The notes: a model not told the origin generated them from the sequence alone. Positions 1 to 7,557 are shown, counted from the first letter of the stretch. The stretch: 11,416 nucleotides of DNA from Lachnospiraceae bacterium (GCA_024697505.1 JAILFQ010000259.1:1-11416), one strand, 5' to 3'. Made by a program: numbers and translations.

Positions 1-1
1 A

Positions 2-400
2 GGTCGTTTCTATGAAGCAATGGCAAGATCTTTCGAAATGACTCTTCCTGAGTTCTCTCAGCTTTCTCTTACAGCAAAGAATGTAATTCCTATTACAGCT
101 CAGTGTACAGTATTTGCAGAGTCTGAGGTTATTACTCTTGTGGGTGAAGGAAAGCCAATGGATGAAATTGCCGCCGGAATTCAGATGGCAGTTGCTAAAA
201 GATGCTTTGTTATGGCTAAGAAGGCAGGTGCTACGGACTCCATTACTCTTACGGGAGGATGCGCCAAGAATGCCGGTCTTAAGCAGGCAATCGAGCATGT
301 GTTAAAGCTTAAGGTTATAGATCTTAAGACAGACCCACAGCTTATGGGAGCACTTGGAGCAGCAGAATATGCTCGTCAGAAGGGCATGGCTAAGGCTTAA
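2..400 (+). CDS. 2-hydroxyacyl-CoA dehydratase activator (HgdC/FldI-type ATPase), C-terminal part
   Basis: The 5' part lies outside the window; the reading frame is open from base 2 and ends with TAA at 398-400. The visible 132 residues match the C-terminal half of the BadF/BadG/BcrA/HgdC ASKHA ATPase family. They begin with GRF, the tail of the family's CAAGTGRF motif. An ITAQCTVFAESEV segment follows, whose Cys is the usual second ligand of the [4Fe-4S] cluster bridging the homodimer. Next come the nucleotide-binding segment LTGGCAKNAGL and the terminal MGALGAAEYA. Family members hydrolyse ATP to push one electron into a 2-hydroxyacyl-CoA dehydratase. The + strand gene behind it encodes a small membrane protein; the likely dehydratase subunits sit 4-7 kb away on the other strand. 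Whether further subunits lie upstream cannot be seen. The family call is firm; the substrate is unknown. Confidence 0.9.
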   Translation, partial: GRFYEAMARSFEMTLPEFSQLSLTAKNVIPITAQCTVFAESEVITLVGEGKPMDEIAAGIQMAVAKRCFVMAKKAGATDSITLTGGCAKNAGLKQAIEHVLKLKVIDLKTDPQLMGALGAAEYARQKGMAKA

Positions 401-419
401 TCCTGAAAGGAGCAGGTTA

Positions 420-587
420 ATGGGCAAACTCATAAAATTTATCGGGGGGCTTTTAAAGATTTCCTGTATTGCAACATTCATACTTTTCATAGTCTATTTT
501 TTCAATTTAGACCAGAAGATACTTGGATGGGCATATGTGCAGGTAAATAAAATCTTTGACCGAAAGAAAGCGGATATTAAATTCTAA
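420..587 (+). CDS. Small single-span membrane protein downstream of the dehydratase activator
   Basis: This is a 55-residue protein of no family I recognise. The ATG at 420 was chosen because AAAGGAGCAGG lies just upstream; an in-frame ATG at 354 would overlap the activator gene and has no such site. The N-terminus is short and basic (MGKLIKF). One hydrophobic span follows at about residues 8-29, then a YFFNLDQKIL segment and a charged tail (DRKKADIKF). The tail is probably cytosolic or peripheral, but topology is not certain. It follows the activator by 19 nt, and its TAA overlaps the next gene's ATG by one base (TAATG), so the three genes are probably co-translated. A second protein with the same layout is encoded at 4302-4511, directly behind a dehydratase subunit. 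This suggests a membrane-associated accessory of the dehydratase system, but that function is inference. Confidence 0.72.
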   Translation: MGKLIKFIGGLLKISCIATFILFIVYFFNLDQKILGWAYVQVNKIFDRKKADIKF

Positions 588-1378
588 TGGAACTTTACAA
601 TGCAGTTATAAAGAAGGCAGAGGAGTTATTGGGCTCCTCTGCCCCAAAAAAATATGCATATAACAGTAGCAAAGGCTGGAAGGAAAATTCCAATTTTGAA
701 CTTGTTATGGCAAGAGATGCCGCATACGAGCTTGGAGGAAACGGTAAAACTGCGGTAAGCTTTACCTGCGTTACAACATCCTCAGAGCTTGTTAACGGAG
801 ACGAAATACTTGTTTACGGACCGGAACTGGCGGAAATTAAAGAAGATTCCACCTATGCCAGAATAACGGTAATTAAAGTCGGAGACATTGAGTCCGGAGA
901 CGATGACTATGCAGACGACTTTGATGACGACTTTTCTGCAAGTGCTGCACCGGTGGTAGAGAATACCGAGGAGACTTTCAGGGAGATTCAGGCAATGGAT
1001 TTTACAAAATACCATGTCTTTCCTGAGGGCTTTATGATGCGCACTTCTACGGAAGCAAACAGAGAGCACGTAAGAATAAGCAAAGAAGCCATAAAGGGCG
1101 GAATAAGCTTTGAAAAGATCGGAAACACATTTATAAAGCACTACAAAGAAAATCCGAAGGTTTTAAATGTTAAACAGATATTTGTAACAGCTTCGGACGC
1201 AAACTACGGAGAGCTTGTTAAATGTGCAAAAAATGTTCATGACATTACAATGACGCTTACCAAAATACTTGAAGGAATGCCTACGGATTGCTCTTCTTGC
1301 GGTCTTAAACCTATTTGCGATGAGGTTGAGGGTATGAGAGAACTTCATTTTGGTAAAAAGGACATAAATAAAGATTAA
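587..1378 (+). CDS. Acetyl-CoA-synthase-like domain protein with C-terminal cysteine motif
   Basis: This 263-residue protein resembles, from memory of the family, the middle part of the CODH/ACS acetyl-CoA synthase subunit (AcsB/CdhC). The matching stretches are NFELVMARD (36-44), GDEILVYGPELAEI (71-84), and the block from EGFMMRT (147) through HVRISKEAIKGG (161-172) and FEKIGNTFIKHY (175-186) to VKQIFVT (195-201). An acidic insert (DDDYADDFDDDF, about 105-116) divides the two halves. The C-terminus carries C235-x2-C238-x5-C244 and H254. In true ACS a C-x2-C motif at the corresponding place provides [4Fe-4S] ligands of the A-cluster, and a later CGC motif binds the distal nickel. Here the protein ends before that, so ACS catalysis is not expected. 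An Fe-S or metal-binding accessory is possible. The start overlaps the preceding stop (TAATG), implying translational coupling with the membrane peptide and activator. The exact function is unknown. Confidence 0.75.
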   Translation: MELYNAVIKKAEELLGSSAPKKYAYNSSKGWKENSNFELVMARDAAYELGGNGKTAVSFTCVTTSSELVNGDEILVYGPELAEIKEDSTYARITVIKVGDIESGDDDYADDFDDDFSASAAPVVENTEETFREIQAMDFTKYHVFPEGFMMRTSTEANREHVRISKEAIKGGISFEKIGNTFIKHYKENPKVLNVKQIFVTASDANYGELVKCAKNVHDITMTLTKILEGMPTDCSSCGLKPICDEVEGMRELHFGKKDINKD

Positions 1379-1400
1379 CAAGAGAAGGTTAATAAAATAA

Positions 1401-1437
1401 GCAAGACATCCGGATCTTTGTGTCCGGATGTCCTTGT
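1401..1437 (+). terminator. Hairpin between the ACS-like gene and pgeF, possible terminator
   Basis: A perfect 10-bp inverted repeat, GACATCCGGA (1405-1414) with TCCGGATGTC (1423-1432), has an 8-nt loop. It can extend through GCAA (1401-1404) with TTGT (1434-1437) around a bulged C. It begins 26 nt after the ACS-like stop codon. It is followed by TTGTATA rather than a clean U-run, so termination may be partial. It could instead be a processing site or 3'-end stabiliser. It overlaps the first possible ATG of pgeF. Confidence 0.55.
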
Positions 1438-1451
1438 ATAAGCAGGTAATT

Positions 1452-2318
1452 ATGTACGAATACGTTAAGAAAAAATATGAATACCACAAAGAGAATGATG
1501 TTGTACTTCGGGAAGCCCAAAACGGCGTGAATTTCTTTTCCTTTCCGGCGCTTGAAAAAGAAGCAGGTGTAAAACATGGCTTTTCCACCAGGATAGGTGG
1601 TGTAAGCGGGGGCTTTTATTCATCATTAAATCTTTCTGTAAGTACAGGGGATGATATTGAAAAGGTTGAAGAGAATTACAGGAGAATGGCGGAAGCTATA
1701 GGAGTCGTACCGGATTCTTTGGTGGGTTCTGCGCAGACCCACACGGTAAACATACGAAAAGTTACCGGGGAAGACAAAGGAAAGCTTTGCAAAGAAAAAC
1801 CGGATTATAACGACATAGACGGTCTTATTACAAATGAGCCCGGCATTACTCTGGTTACTGTAAGTGCAGACTGTATTCTTGTGCTTTTTTACGACAAAAA
1901 GCATAAAGCTATAGGAAACTGTCATTCCGGATGGAGAGGAACCGTAGGGAAGATCTGCGAGAAAACACTTAAGGCAATGAATGCGGAATACGGCTCTTTA
2001 CCTGAAGATATGATTTGCTGTATTTGTCCGGGTATTTGCAGAGACTGTTACGAAGTAAGCGAAGATGTGGCAGAAAAGTTTTACGAAGCCTTTGATAAAG
2101 AAGAGGCACAAAAAATTGTTAGGAAAAGGACCGGAGACAAGTACGATCTGGATCTTTGGAACGCCTGCAGGTTGACCTTGTTAAAGAATGGGGTTAAAGA
2201 GGAAAATATACATGTTTCCGATGTATGCACAAGATGCAATAAAGATCTTTTGTATTCCCACAGGGTTACGGGAATTAAAAGAGGCAGCCTTGCGGCCTTT
2301 ATAGGGCTTGAAGGTTAA
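1452..2318 (+). CDS. pgeF: Purine nucleoside phosphorylase / laccase-domain protein (YfiH/YlmD family)
   Basis: The product is 288 residues from the ATG at 1452. An in-frame ATG at 1428 would add eight residues but lies inside the 3' arm of the upstream hairpin, so the later start with AGCAGG in front is preferred. The family's metal-site triad is present: His97 in SAQTHTVN, Cys141 in VSADCILV and His158 in GNCHSGWRGT. Further family marks are DGLITN (about 123-128), the CPGI.RDCYEV block (about 192-202) and C-terminal DLLYSHR. Members are cytosolic zinc enzymes that phosphorolyse adenosine and other purine nucleosides. The older names (laccase domain, polyphenol oxidase) are probably misleading. 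The protein is rich in Cys, with several outside the active site (192-207 and 259-262). htpG follows after 35 nt and is probably co-transcribed. Confidence 0.9.
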   Translation: MYEYVKKKYEYHKENDVVLREAQNGVNFFSFPALEKEAGVKHGFSTRIGGVSGGFYSSLNLSVSTGDDIEKVEENYRRMAEAIGVVPDSLVGSAQTHTVNIRKVTGEDKGKLCKEKPDYNDIDGLITNEPGITLVTVSADCILVLFYDKKHKAIGNCHSGWRGTVGKICEKTLKAMNAEYGSLPEDMICCICPGICRDCYEVSEDVAEKFYEAFDKEEAQKIVRKRTGDKYDLDLWNACRLTLLKNGVKEENIHVSDVCTRCNKDLLYSHRVTGIKRGSLAAFIGLEG

Positions 2319-2353
2319 GAATCGGAAAAAGAAGAAGCACAGGGGTTAATAAA

Positions 2354-4258
2354 ATGGAAAAGAAAGAATTTCAAACCGAATCCAAAAGACTTTTGGATTT
2401 AATGATCAATTCTATTTATACACATAAGGAAATATTTTTAAGAGAGATCATCTCCAACGCCAGCGATGCTATAGATAAGCTTTGCTATTTAAGTCTTACG
2501 GACCCCGGCGTGGGAATGGTAAGAGAAGACTTTAAGATTGTAATTACAATTGATAAGGAGAAAAGAACCTTAACCGTTAGCGATAACGGAATAGGCATGA
2601 ACGAAGAAGAACTTTCCAATAATCTTGGTGTGATTGCAAACAGCGGCAGTCTTCGTTTCAAGCAGGAACTTGAAAAGAGTGAAAAGGCGGGAGAATCTGC
2701 GCAGCCTATTGATATTATAGGTCAATTTGGGGTTGGATTTTATTCTGCTTTTATGGTTGCTGATAAAATAATTGTAGAAACCAAAAAGTACGGCGAAGAA
2801 AAGGCTTACAGGTGGGAGTCTGAAGGCGCAGACGGATATACCGTTTCCGGGTGTGCAAAAGAAAATGTGGGAACGGATATAATTATGCATATCAGGGAAG
2901 ACGGCGAGGAAGCAGACGAGTTTAGTAAGTACATAAGAGAGTACACTATTTATAAGCTTGTTAAGAAGTATTCCGATTATGTGCGCTACCCTATTAAAAT
3001 GCTTATGCCTCATCCGGAACTTAAAGAAGGTTCCACAAAGGAGAACCCGGAATACGAGGAAAAGTTTGAGTACGAAACCTTAAATTCCATGGAACCTATA
3101 TGGCAAAAGCCAAAGAGTAAGGTGACAGAAGAAGAGTATAAGGCATTTTATAAAGAAAGATATGAAGACCCGGACGATCCGCAGTTTTATTTAAGCGTTA
3201 ACGCAGAAGGAAACATAGAATATAAAGCCCTTCTTTTTGTACCCGCACATATGCCTAGAAATTACGATACAGAGGACTTTAAACCGGGGCTTACATTGTA
3301 TTCTTCCGGAATAAAAATAATAGACCACTGCGAGCAGCTTTTACCGGATTACTTTAATTTTGTGTGCGGAATAGTAGACTCTCCGGACCTGAATCTTAAT
3401 ATTTCAAGAGAGATGCTGCAGCAGGACAGACAACTTGCGCTTATTGCCGCCAACATAGAAAAGAAAATAAAGAATGAACTTGAAAGAATGCTCAAAAATG
3501 ACAGGGATTCTTACGAGAAATTCTACAAAAACTTCGGAAGAAGAATAAAAGTATGCGCTCTTGATGATTACGGGGCAAAAAAAGAAGTATTACAGGACCT
3601 TTTAATGTTTTGGTCTTCAAAAGAGGATCATTTTATTACACTTTCCGAATATGTGGAAAAAATGCCGGAGGAGCAGAAGTTTATTTATTACGCATCCGGC
3701 AACACAAATGAAGGTCTGGATAAACTTCCGCAAACCGAGGTTTTGAAGGAAAAGAATATGGACATTCTTTACTTTACCGACAAAGCGGATGAATTTGTTG
3801 CGGATATGTTCAGAAAATACAAGGATAAACCTTTCCGGTCCGTAATAGACGGAGACCTTGGTCTTGAAGGGGAAGAAAATAAAGACAACGAGAAGGATAC
3901 TTTCCCGGAGACCTTTGCTTTTATAAAAGAAACCCTGGGAGACAGAATAGATGAGGTAAAAGCTTCCACAAAGCTTAAATCCCATCCGGTTTGTCTTACT
4001 TCCGGCGGCGGAATAACCTTTGAAATGGAAAAATACTTTAAAGCCGTTTCTCCAAATATGCCTATGAAGGCTAAGAGAATACTTGAAGTAAATACAAGAC
4101 ACAAAGCGTTTTTGGCGCTTGATATGGCAAGGATCCTGGAACCTGAAAAGGGTAAAAAGTATTGTGAGATCTTCTATAACCAGGCTTGCATGATTGCCGG
4201 ACTGCCGGTTGACGATCCATCCGGATACACAGATCTTTTAGTAAGCTTATGGCAATAA
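2354..4258 (+). CDS. htpG: Molecular chaperone HtpG (Hsp90 family)
   Basis: The 634-residue length is normal for bacterial Hsp90 (E. coli about 624). The N-terminal GHKL ATPase domain shows E31, N35 and D38 in LREIISNASDAIDKL, then DNGIGM (77-82) and the glycine lid GQFGVGFYSAF (123-133). The middle domain carries the ATPase arginine at about R352 in NISREMLQQDR, and the C-terminal dimerisation domain is complete. This cytosolic homodimer remodels and refolds client proteins under stress. The start follows CAGGGG. I see no CIRCE-type repeat (TTAGCACTC-N9-GAGTGCTAA) upstream and no clear promoter in the 35-nt gap, so transcription probably comes through pgeF. The gene ends just before a bidirectional terminator facing the convergent dehydratase operon. 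Confidence 0.98.
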   Translation: MEKKEFQTESKRLLDLMINSIYTHKEIFLREIISNASDAIDKLCYLSLTDPGVGMVREDFKIVITIDKEKRTLTVSDNGIGMNEEELSNNLGVIANSGSLRFKQELEKSEKAGESAQPIDIIGQFGVGFYSAFMVADKIIVETKKYGEEKAYRWESEGADGYTVSGCAKENVGTDIIMHIREDGEEADEFSKYIREYTIYKLVKKYSDYVRYPIKMLMPHPELKEGSTKENPEYEEKFEYETLNSMEPIWQKPKSKVTEEEYKAFYKERYEDPDDPQFYLSVNAEGNIEYKALLFVPAHMPRNYDTEDFKPGLTLYSSGIKIIDHCEQLLPDYFNFVCGIVDSPDLNLNISREMLQQDRQLALIAANIEKKIKNELERMLKNDRDSYEKFYKNFGRRIKVCALDDYGAKKEVLQDLLMFWSSKEDHFITLSEYVEKMPEEQKFIYYASGNTNEGLDKLPQTEVLKEKNMDILYFTDKADEFVADMFRKYKDKPFRSVIDGDLGLEGEENKDNEKDTFPETFAFIKETLGDRIDEVKASTKLKSHPVCLTSGGGITFEMEKYFKAVSPNMPMKAKRILEVNTRHKAFLALDMARILEPEKGKKYCEIFYNQACMIAGLPVDDPSGYTDLLVSLWQ

Positions 4259-4264
4259 AAAACA

Positions 4265-4301
4265 AGGCTGCCTGCAGTTGCTACCTGCAGACAGCCTATT
4301 T
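4265..4301. terminator. Bidirectional intrinsic terminator between convergent operons
   Basis: The stem is AGGCTG (4265-4270) with CAGCCT (4292-4297), then a single C/A mismatch, then CTGCAG (4272-4277) with CTGCAG (4285-4290) around a 7-nt loop. It is followed on the + strand by ATTTTTATTT and preceded by ATAAAAAACA, which gives a U-rich tail on the - strand. It sits 6 nt past the htpG stop and just past the stop of the small membrane gene on the other strand, so it can end both transcripts. Confidence 0.9.
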
Positions 4302-4511
4302 TTATTTAACGTCATATTCGTAATTTGGTTTATCCATTCCGTAGACCGCCTTAAGAGGATCCTTACGCTTAACGGAATCGTAATGTTTAACAAGGAAAGG
4401 CTCAACCACATAGAAGAGAAGCTTTCCGTCAAGGTCGAAATAGAATACGGTAAAAAGAACGCCATAAACCAGAAGACCGAGTTTTATAAGCTTTTTAAAG
4501 AATTTTTTCAT
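4302..4511 (-). CDS. Small single-span membrane protein downstream of dehydratase subunits
   Basis: This is a 69-residue protein, unrecognised. The ATG at 4511 was chosen because GGGAGGGAGAAC directly precedes it; the longer in-frame start at 4553 would lie inside the dehydratase gene. The sequence begins with a basic segment (MKKFFKK), has one hydrophobic span at about residues 8-25, then YFDLDGKLL, then a charged tail with DSVKRKDPL and NYEYDVK. The layout and the YFxLDxKxL core match the 55-residue protein at 420-587, which sits behind the activator gene. It follows the alpha-like dehydratase subunit by 13 nt with its own strong ribosome-binding site and is last in the operon. A role in anchoring or supporting the dehydratase at the membrane is inference from repeated context only. 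Confidence 0.75.
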   Translation of the reverse strand: MKKFFKKLIKLGLLVYGVLFTVFYFDLDGKLLFYVVEPFLVKHYDSVKRKDPLKAVYGMDKPNYEYDVK

Positions 4512-4524
4512 GTTCTCCCTCCCT

Positions 4525-6192
4525 TTACCAGGATTCACCGTCGTCAAAATCAAGAAGAGACGGATCTAACGGTTCTTCATGCATAACGGTGGTCATATAA
4601 TCGTTTACAATCTGTCTGATTTCTGCTCTTGAAACCACTCTCTTGTCCGGAAGCGCATGTGGCATCCAGATTGCGTGGATGTTGCGGGCACGGAACTCGT
4701 CTTCAAAGAGACCGTGTACACCCTGCATTCCCTTACACTGGAGCTGGTCGTACATCATTACCATGTCGCAGTGGAAACGCTCCATGTAGTCCCAGAGTTC
4801 AAAGATGTGGTGCATACCGCCGACGGCCATTCTTCTCATAGGAGCCCATTCATGGTAAACAGCCATATCGTGCAGGCAGTTTTCGTAAGTGTCTGTGCGG
4901 ATTGTCATATCAAACATAAGGGAGTCCCTATTAATGATACAATTAAGACCCCAACAGTTGTAAGCCCATGTACACCAGTTGGAATAGTAAAGGGGTGCAC
5001 AGGACCAGGCAATTACTCTGTGACGGGTAAGAGGAAAGGAATCTATTTTCTTCTCCACAACCTTATTTAAAATCTTTCTGACCTTTTTATCTGTTTCTGC
5101 CCAAATATCTCTGTATCCGTCCTGTGACTGATAGATACGGTAAAGGGCTTGGGCTACGCCGTTAATAGGATAGTAGTTTGTATTTGCGGCAACGTCCCAT
5201 TTCTCCCATTCAAATTCCTGAAGTTTGTTTTGTTTTTCAAGATATTCTTTTAATAATTCGAAGTTGAAAGGCTGGCCGGTCTGTTCTTCAATAAACTTCC
5301 AGCATTCTTCAATCTCTCTTTCGCAGTGCTCAAGAACCAGCGGATCGTCAAACTGCATAGGCTGAGGCATTGCAAAAAGCGGTTTGTTTATCATCCAGTC
5401 CTGAAGAACCGAAGTGGCAACGGAACCGTCGCAGGCTTCGTTGGAGGTTACAAAAGCAGGATAATAATCCGGCATATCATCGTCTACAAAGATTCCTGCT
5501 TCTGCCTGGCACATAGGGCAAGGGTCGCCCGGAAGGCCTATGGACTGAACGGCATCTATGTAGTGGAGAACGGTGTGGTTGTTAACATGGCAGGTAACAA
5601 AGTAAGGTATCATTTGGAGGGGAACATCGTCAAAGTTGTTTCTCCATGGATAAAAGATCCCGCCCCAGACTGTTTCGTCGTGGGCAAGCGTGTGGTCATG
5701 AAGTTCTTTGCTGCCGCCGTTTGAAACATCTGCCGCAAACATTCTCATAAACTGACGTATGGTTTCGCTTGTCATTGCGCGGTAGTGCCATGCGGATGCA
5801 CGAAGTGCCTCCCCTCTTAAGCCTTCTAGTCCTCTGTCGAACCAGTGCATAACCGGAAGATAGGTCTGGCCCATCCATCTGTAACGCCAAAGGCCGCGTA
5901 CAAAAGCGGGAAGTCCGCCGTACTTCATTATGTCCGTAACCATGTGTGCATAATTGTAAAGCCAGATCATATTAAAGTAGTAAAAGGTATCTTTAAGACC
6001 TCGCCACTCTCTGTGCTTGTAAAGACCGGTCTTTGGGAGATAAAGGTCTCCAAGGCGTCTTTCGCCATGGGGCTTGCCGTAAACAAAATCTTTTGCCAGC
6101 TTTTTGTAATCTGCTTCTTTTAACTTGTTAACGTCGAATTCCGAAATGGATTTGGCAACGTTTTTTACTTTTTCAAGGATGTTAAGTTTCAT
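4525..6192 (-). CDS. 2-hydroxyacyl-CoA dehydratase, alpha-like subunit
   Basis: The protein has 555 residues, longer than the roughly 400-480 usual for this family. The C-terminal third is the clearest match. HCDMVMMYDQLQCKG (474-488) corresponds to the HgdA-type segment with a cluster-ligand cysteine (C486), and NIHAIWMPHALPDKRVVS (504-521) with the following helix fits the substrate-domain end. Other cysteines are C201, C225, C228, C254, C290, C297, C398, C407, C413, C418, C439 and C475; GDPCPMCQAE (222-231) and the 398-418 group stand out. The family dehydrates (R)-2-hydroxyacyl-CoA through a ketyl radical, using a [4Fe-4S] cluster and one electron from an ATP-driven activator. The first 200 residues are rich in Trp and Tyr and are poorly recognisable to me. 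Its ATG overlaps the upstream stop (ATGA), and AAGGAG lies within the upstream gene. Substrate not assignable. Confidence 0.85.
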   Translation of the reverse strand: MKLNILEKVKNVAKSISEFDVNKLKEADYKKLAKDFVYGKPHGERRLGDLYLPKTGLYKHREWRGLKDTFYYFNMIWLYNYAHMVTDIMKYGGLPAFVRGLWRYRWMGQTYLPVMHWFDRGLEGLRGEALRASAWHYRAMTSETIRQFMRMFAADVSNGGSKELHDHTLAHDETVWGGIFYPWRNNFDDVPLQMIPYFVTCHVNNHTVLHYIDAVQSIGLPGDPCPMCQAEAGIFVDDDMPDYYPAFVTSNEACDGSVATSVLQDWMINKPLFAMPQPMQFDDPLVLEHCEREIEECWKFIEEQTGQPFNFELLKEYLEKQNKLQEFEWEKWDVAANTNYYPINGVAQALYRIYQSQDGYRDIWAETDKKVRKILNKVVEKKIDSFPLTRHRVIAWSCAPLYYSNWCTWAYNCWGLNCIINRDSLMFDMTIRTDTYENCLHDMAVYHEWAPMRRMAVGGMHHIFELWDYMERFHCDMVMMYDQLQCKGMQGVHGLFEDEFRARNIHAIWMPHALPDKRVVSRAEIRQIVNDYMTTVMHEEPLDPSLLDFDDGESW

Positions 6193-7382
6193 GCGCCCTC
6201 TCCTTCCTGCAGTTTCTTAATTTCCACGCTTTCAACAAAGGCCTGGAAACGGGTTCGAAGCTGTCCGGATGCAGAGTTAACGTATTCTTTTTCTATAGAG
6301 CAGGTTGGAATACCGAAGTCTCTCGGAAGGACTACGGCGTCTATTGTACGCTCGTAACTCCAGTATTCGCAGAACTTGTTGGATTCTACAATAAGTCCGT
6401 CTGCTTTGTATTCCTTGCAAAGGTCTGCAATATATTGCTTTCTGCCTCTCATTACGTCCTGCGGCATAAATCTAGGGCAGCAGCTGTATTCAATGTAGTG
6501 TCTTGCAATGGCGGCAAGAGGAGTTTCGCCTTCTTTAATAACAATCTCCTCACGACCCGGAAGAGAACCGTAACAATGACGGTCTGCAACCACAAGAGCA
6601 CCGCAGCTTTCTATAAGGTTTGTAAATTCAGGCATATCATTTTCCGCACCCGCAAGCACGACTTTAATACGCCAGTTAGGTTTAGGATCTGCCTTTCTTG
6701 TCTTCATTTCTTCTGCGGTTTCTCTGAGAGCCGGAAGAATTAAGTACTTTGGGCATACCATTGTAACAAGGTTTATAACGTGGAATTCGTAGCCGGTTAT
6801 TGTTGGGTTGTCCAGCTTTCTGTAGCTTCCTATTTCGGTAATAAGTCGGCAGACTTCGTTATGCTCTTCTATGGCCTTTATAAGAGCTTCGTCGGAGGTG
6901 TCTATGCCGAATTTTTCTTTAAGTTTATCCAAAACATGAGCCTGCAACTGGGTTTTGTAATGAAGAAGACTGTTTTCTGTCTTCTTAAAAGGTACATCAC
7001 AGAATTCGCAGAAGAAATCCGGATTTTGAATAACATCCATTCTCTGCAGATGCTCCTGGAAGCGGCAGGTAACCGTGCAGGTTTCCGTTGCCATTTGAGC
7101 ATCAAGAAAATTGAAACCGCCCTCCAGGGCGCGTTCCATAAGGCTTCTGCCGTAATGGCAGGTACGACCGGACATATAATAAGTAGCCATATCCGGAGAA
7201 ACACATCCCGGCGCACGCAGACGCACGCCAAAACATCCCGGAAGGTCTAACAAAACCTCCGGCATAAAAGAGCAGGTGTAACCAAGGGCGCGTTTACCCT
7301 CAGATCTTGCCTGCTTTACCAGATCGTTGTTGGCCTGCTGGAGCAGGTCTTCAAACTCGATCAGGTGCTTAAGATCCCTCAT
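6189..7382 (-). CDS. 2-hydroxyacyl-CoA dehydratase, beta-like subunit
   Basis: The protein has 397 residues from the ATG at 7382, chosen for the AGGAGG site just upstream; an in-frame ATG at 7439 lacks one and lies beyond the predicted transcription start. The HgdB/FldC-type fold is visible. RALGYTCSFMPEVLLD (31-46) is the family's opening motif, with a Cys at C37. IKVVLAGAENDMPEF (239-253) and ALVVADRHC (262-270) are the Rossmann-like C-terminal domain start. DGLIVESNKFCEYWSYER (328-345) carries the conserved cluster cysteine C338, and SASGQLRTRFQAFVE (370-384) is the near-invariant end. It carries 17 cysteines, many more than the three expected as ligands. It is the first gene of the operon and would form the heterodimer with the subunit it overlaps. 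The electron donor is probably an activator such as the one at 2-400. Substrate unknown. Confidence 0.88.
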   Translation of the reverse strand: MRDLKHLIEFEDLLQQANNDLVKQARSEGKRALGYTCSFMPEVLLDLPGCFGVRLRAPGCVSPDMATYYMSGRTCHYGRSLMERALEGGFNFLDAQMATETCTVTCRFQEHLQRMDVIQNPDFFCEFCDVPFKKTENSLLHYKTQLQAHVLDKLKEKFGIDTSDEALIKAIEEHNEVCRLITEIGSYRKLDNPTITGYEFHVINLVTMVCPKYLILPALRETAEEMKTRKADPKPNWRIKVVLAGAENDMPEFTNLIESCGALVVADRHCYGSLPGREEIVIKEGETPLAAIARHYIEYSCCPRFMPQDVMRGRKQYIADLCKEYKADGLIVESNKFCEYWSYERTIDAVVLPRDFGIPTCSIEKEYVNSASGQLRTRFQAFVESVEIKKLQEGEGA

Positions 7383-7454
7383 AATTATCCTCCTCACACT
7401 GCAAAAAAGACGAACTACGTATCCACCCAATACTAACATCGTGTTCCAACTTTT

Positions 7455-7484
7455 ATATTATCATTTTGGTTAAAAGATTGTCAA
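7455..7484 (-). promoter_or_regulatory. Sigma-A promoter of the dehydratase operon
   Basis: On the - strand a perfect TTGACA (7484-7479) and an extended -10, TGA-TAATAT (7463-7455), are separated by 18 nt. Transcription would start near 7448, giving a leader of about 66 nt before the ATG at 7382. I see no obvious terminator or riboswitch in that leader. Confidence 0.8.
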
Positions 7485-7557
7485 TTACAAACAAATTCCC
7501 AAAAATAAACTACATTCATTATTAGCCAAATTACCTCATTTTAGTCTAATTAGTTTC

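Noticed and set aside
587..1378. True catalytic acetyl-CoA synthase subunit
   Set aside because: The protein is far shorter than AcsB or CdhC and ends before the CGC motif that holds the distal nickel.
2319..2353. Heat-shock CIRCE operator before htpG
   Set aside because: No TTAGCACTC inverted repeat is present in the gap or nearby upstream sequence.
2570..3013. 147-codon frame antisense to htpG
   Set aside because: The sense strand is an intact Hsp90 gene, and the antisense product shows no domain or ribosome-binding site.
4657..5070. 137-codon + strand frame inside the alpha-like dehydratase gene
   Set aside because: It is opposite a real coding sequence with family motifs and has no plausible start signal.
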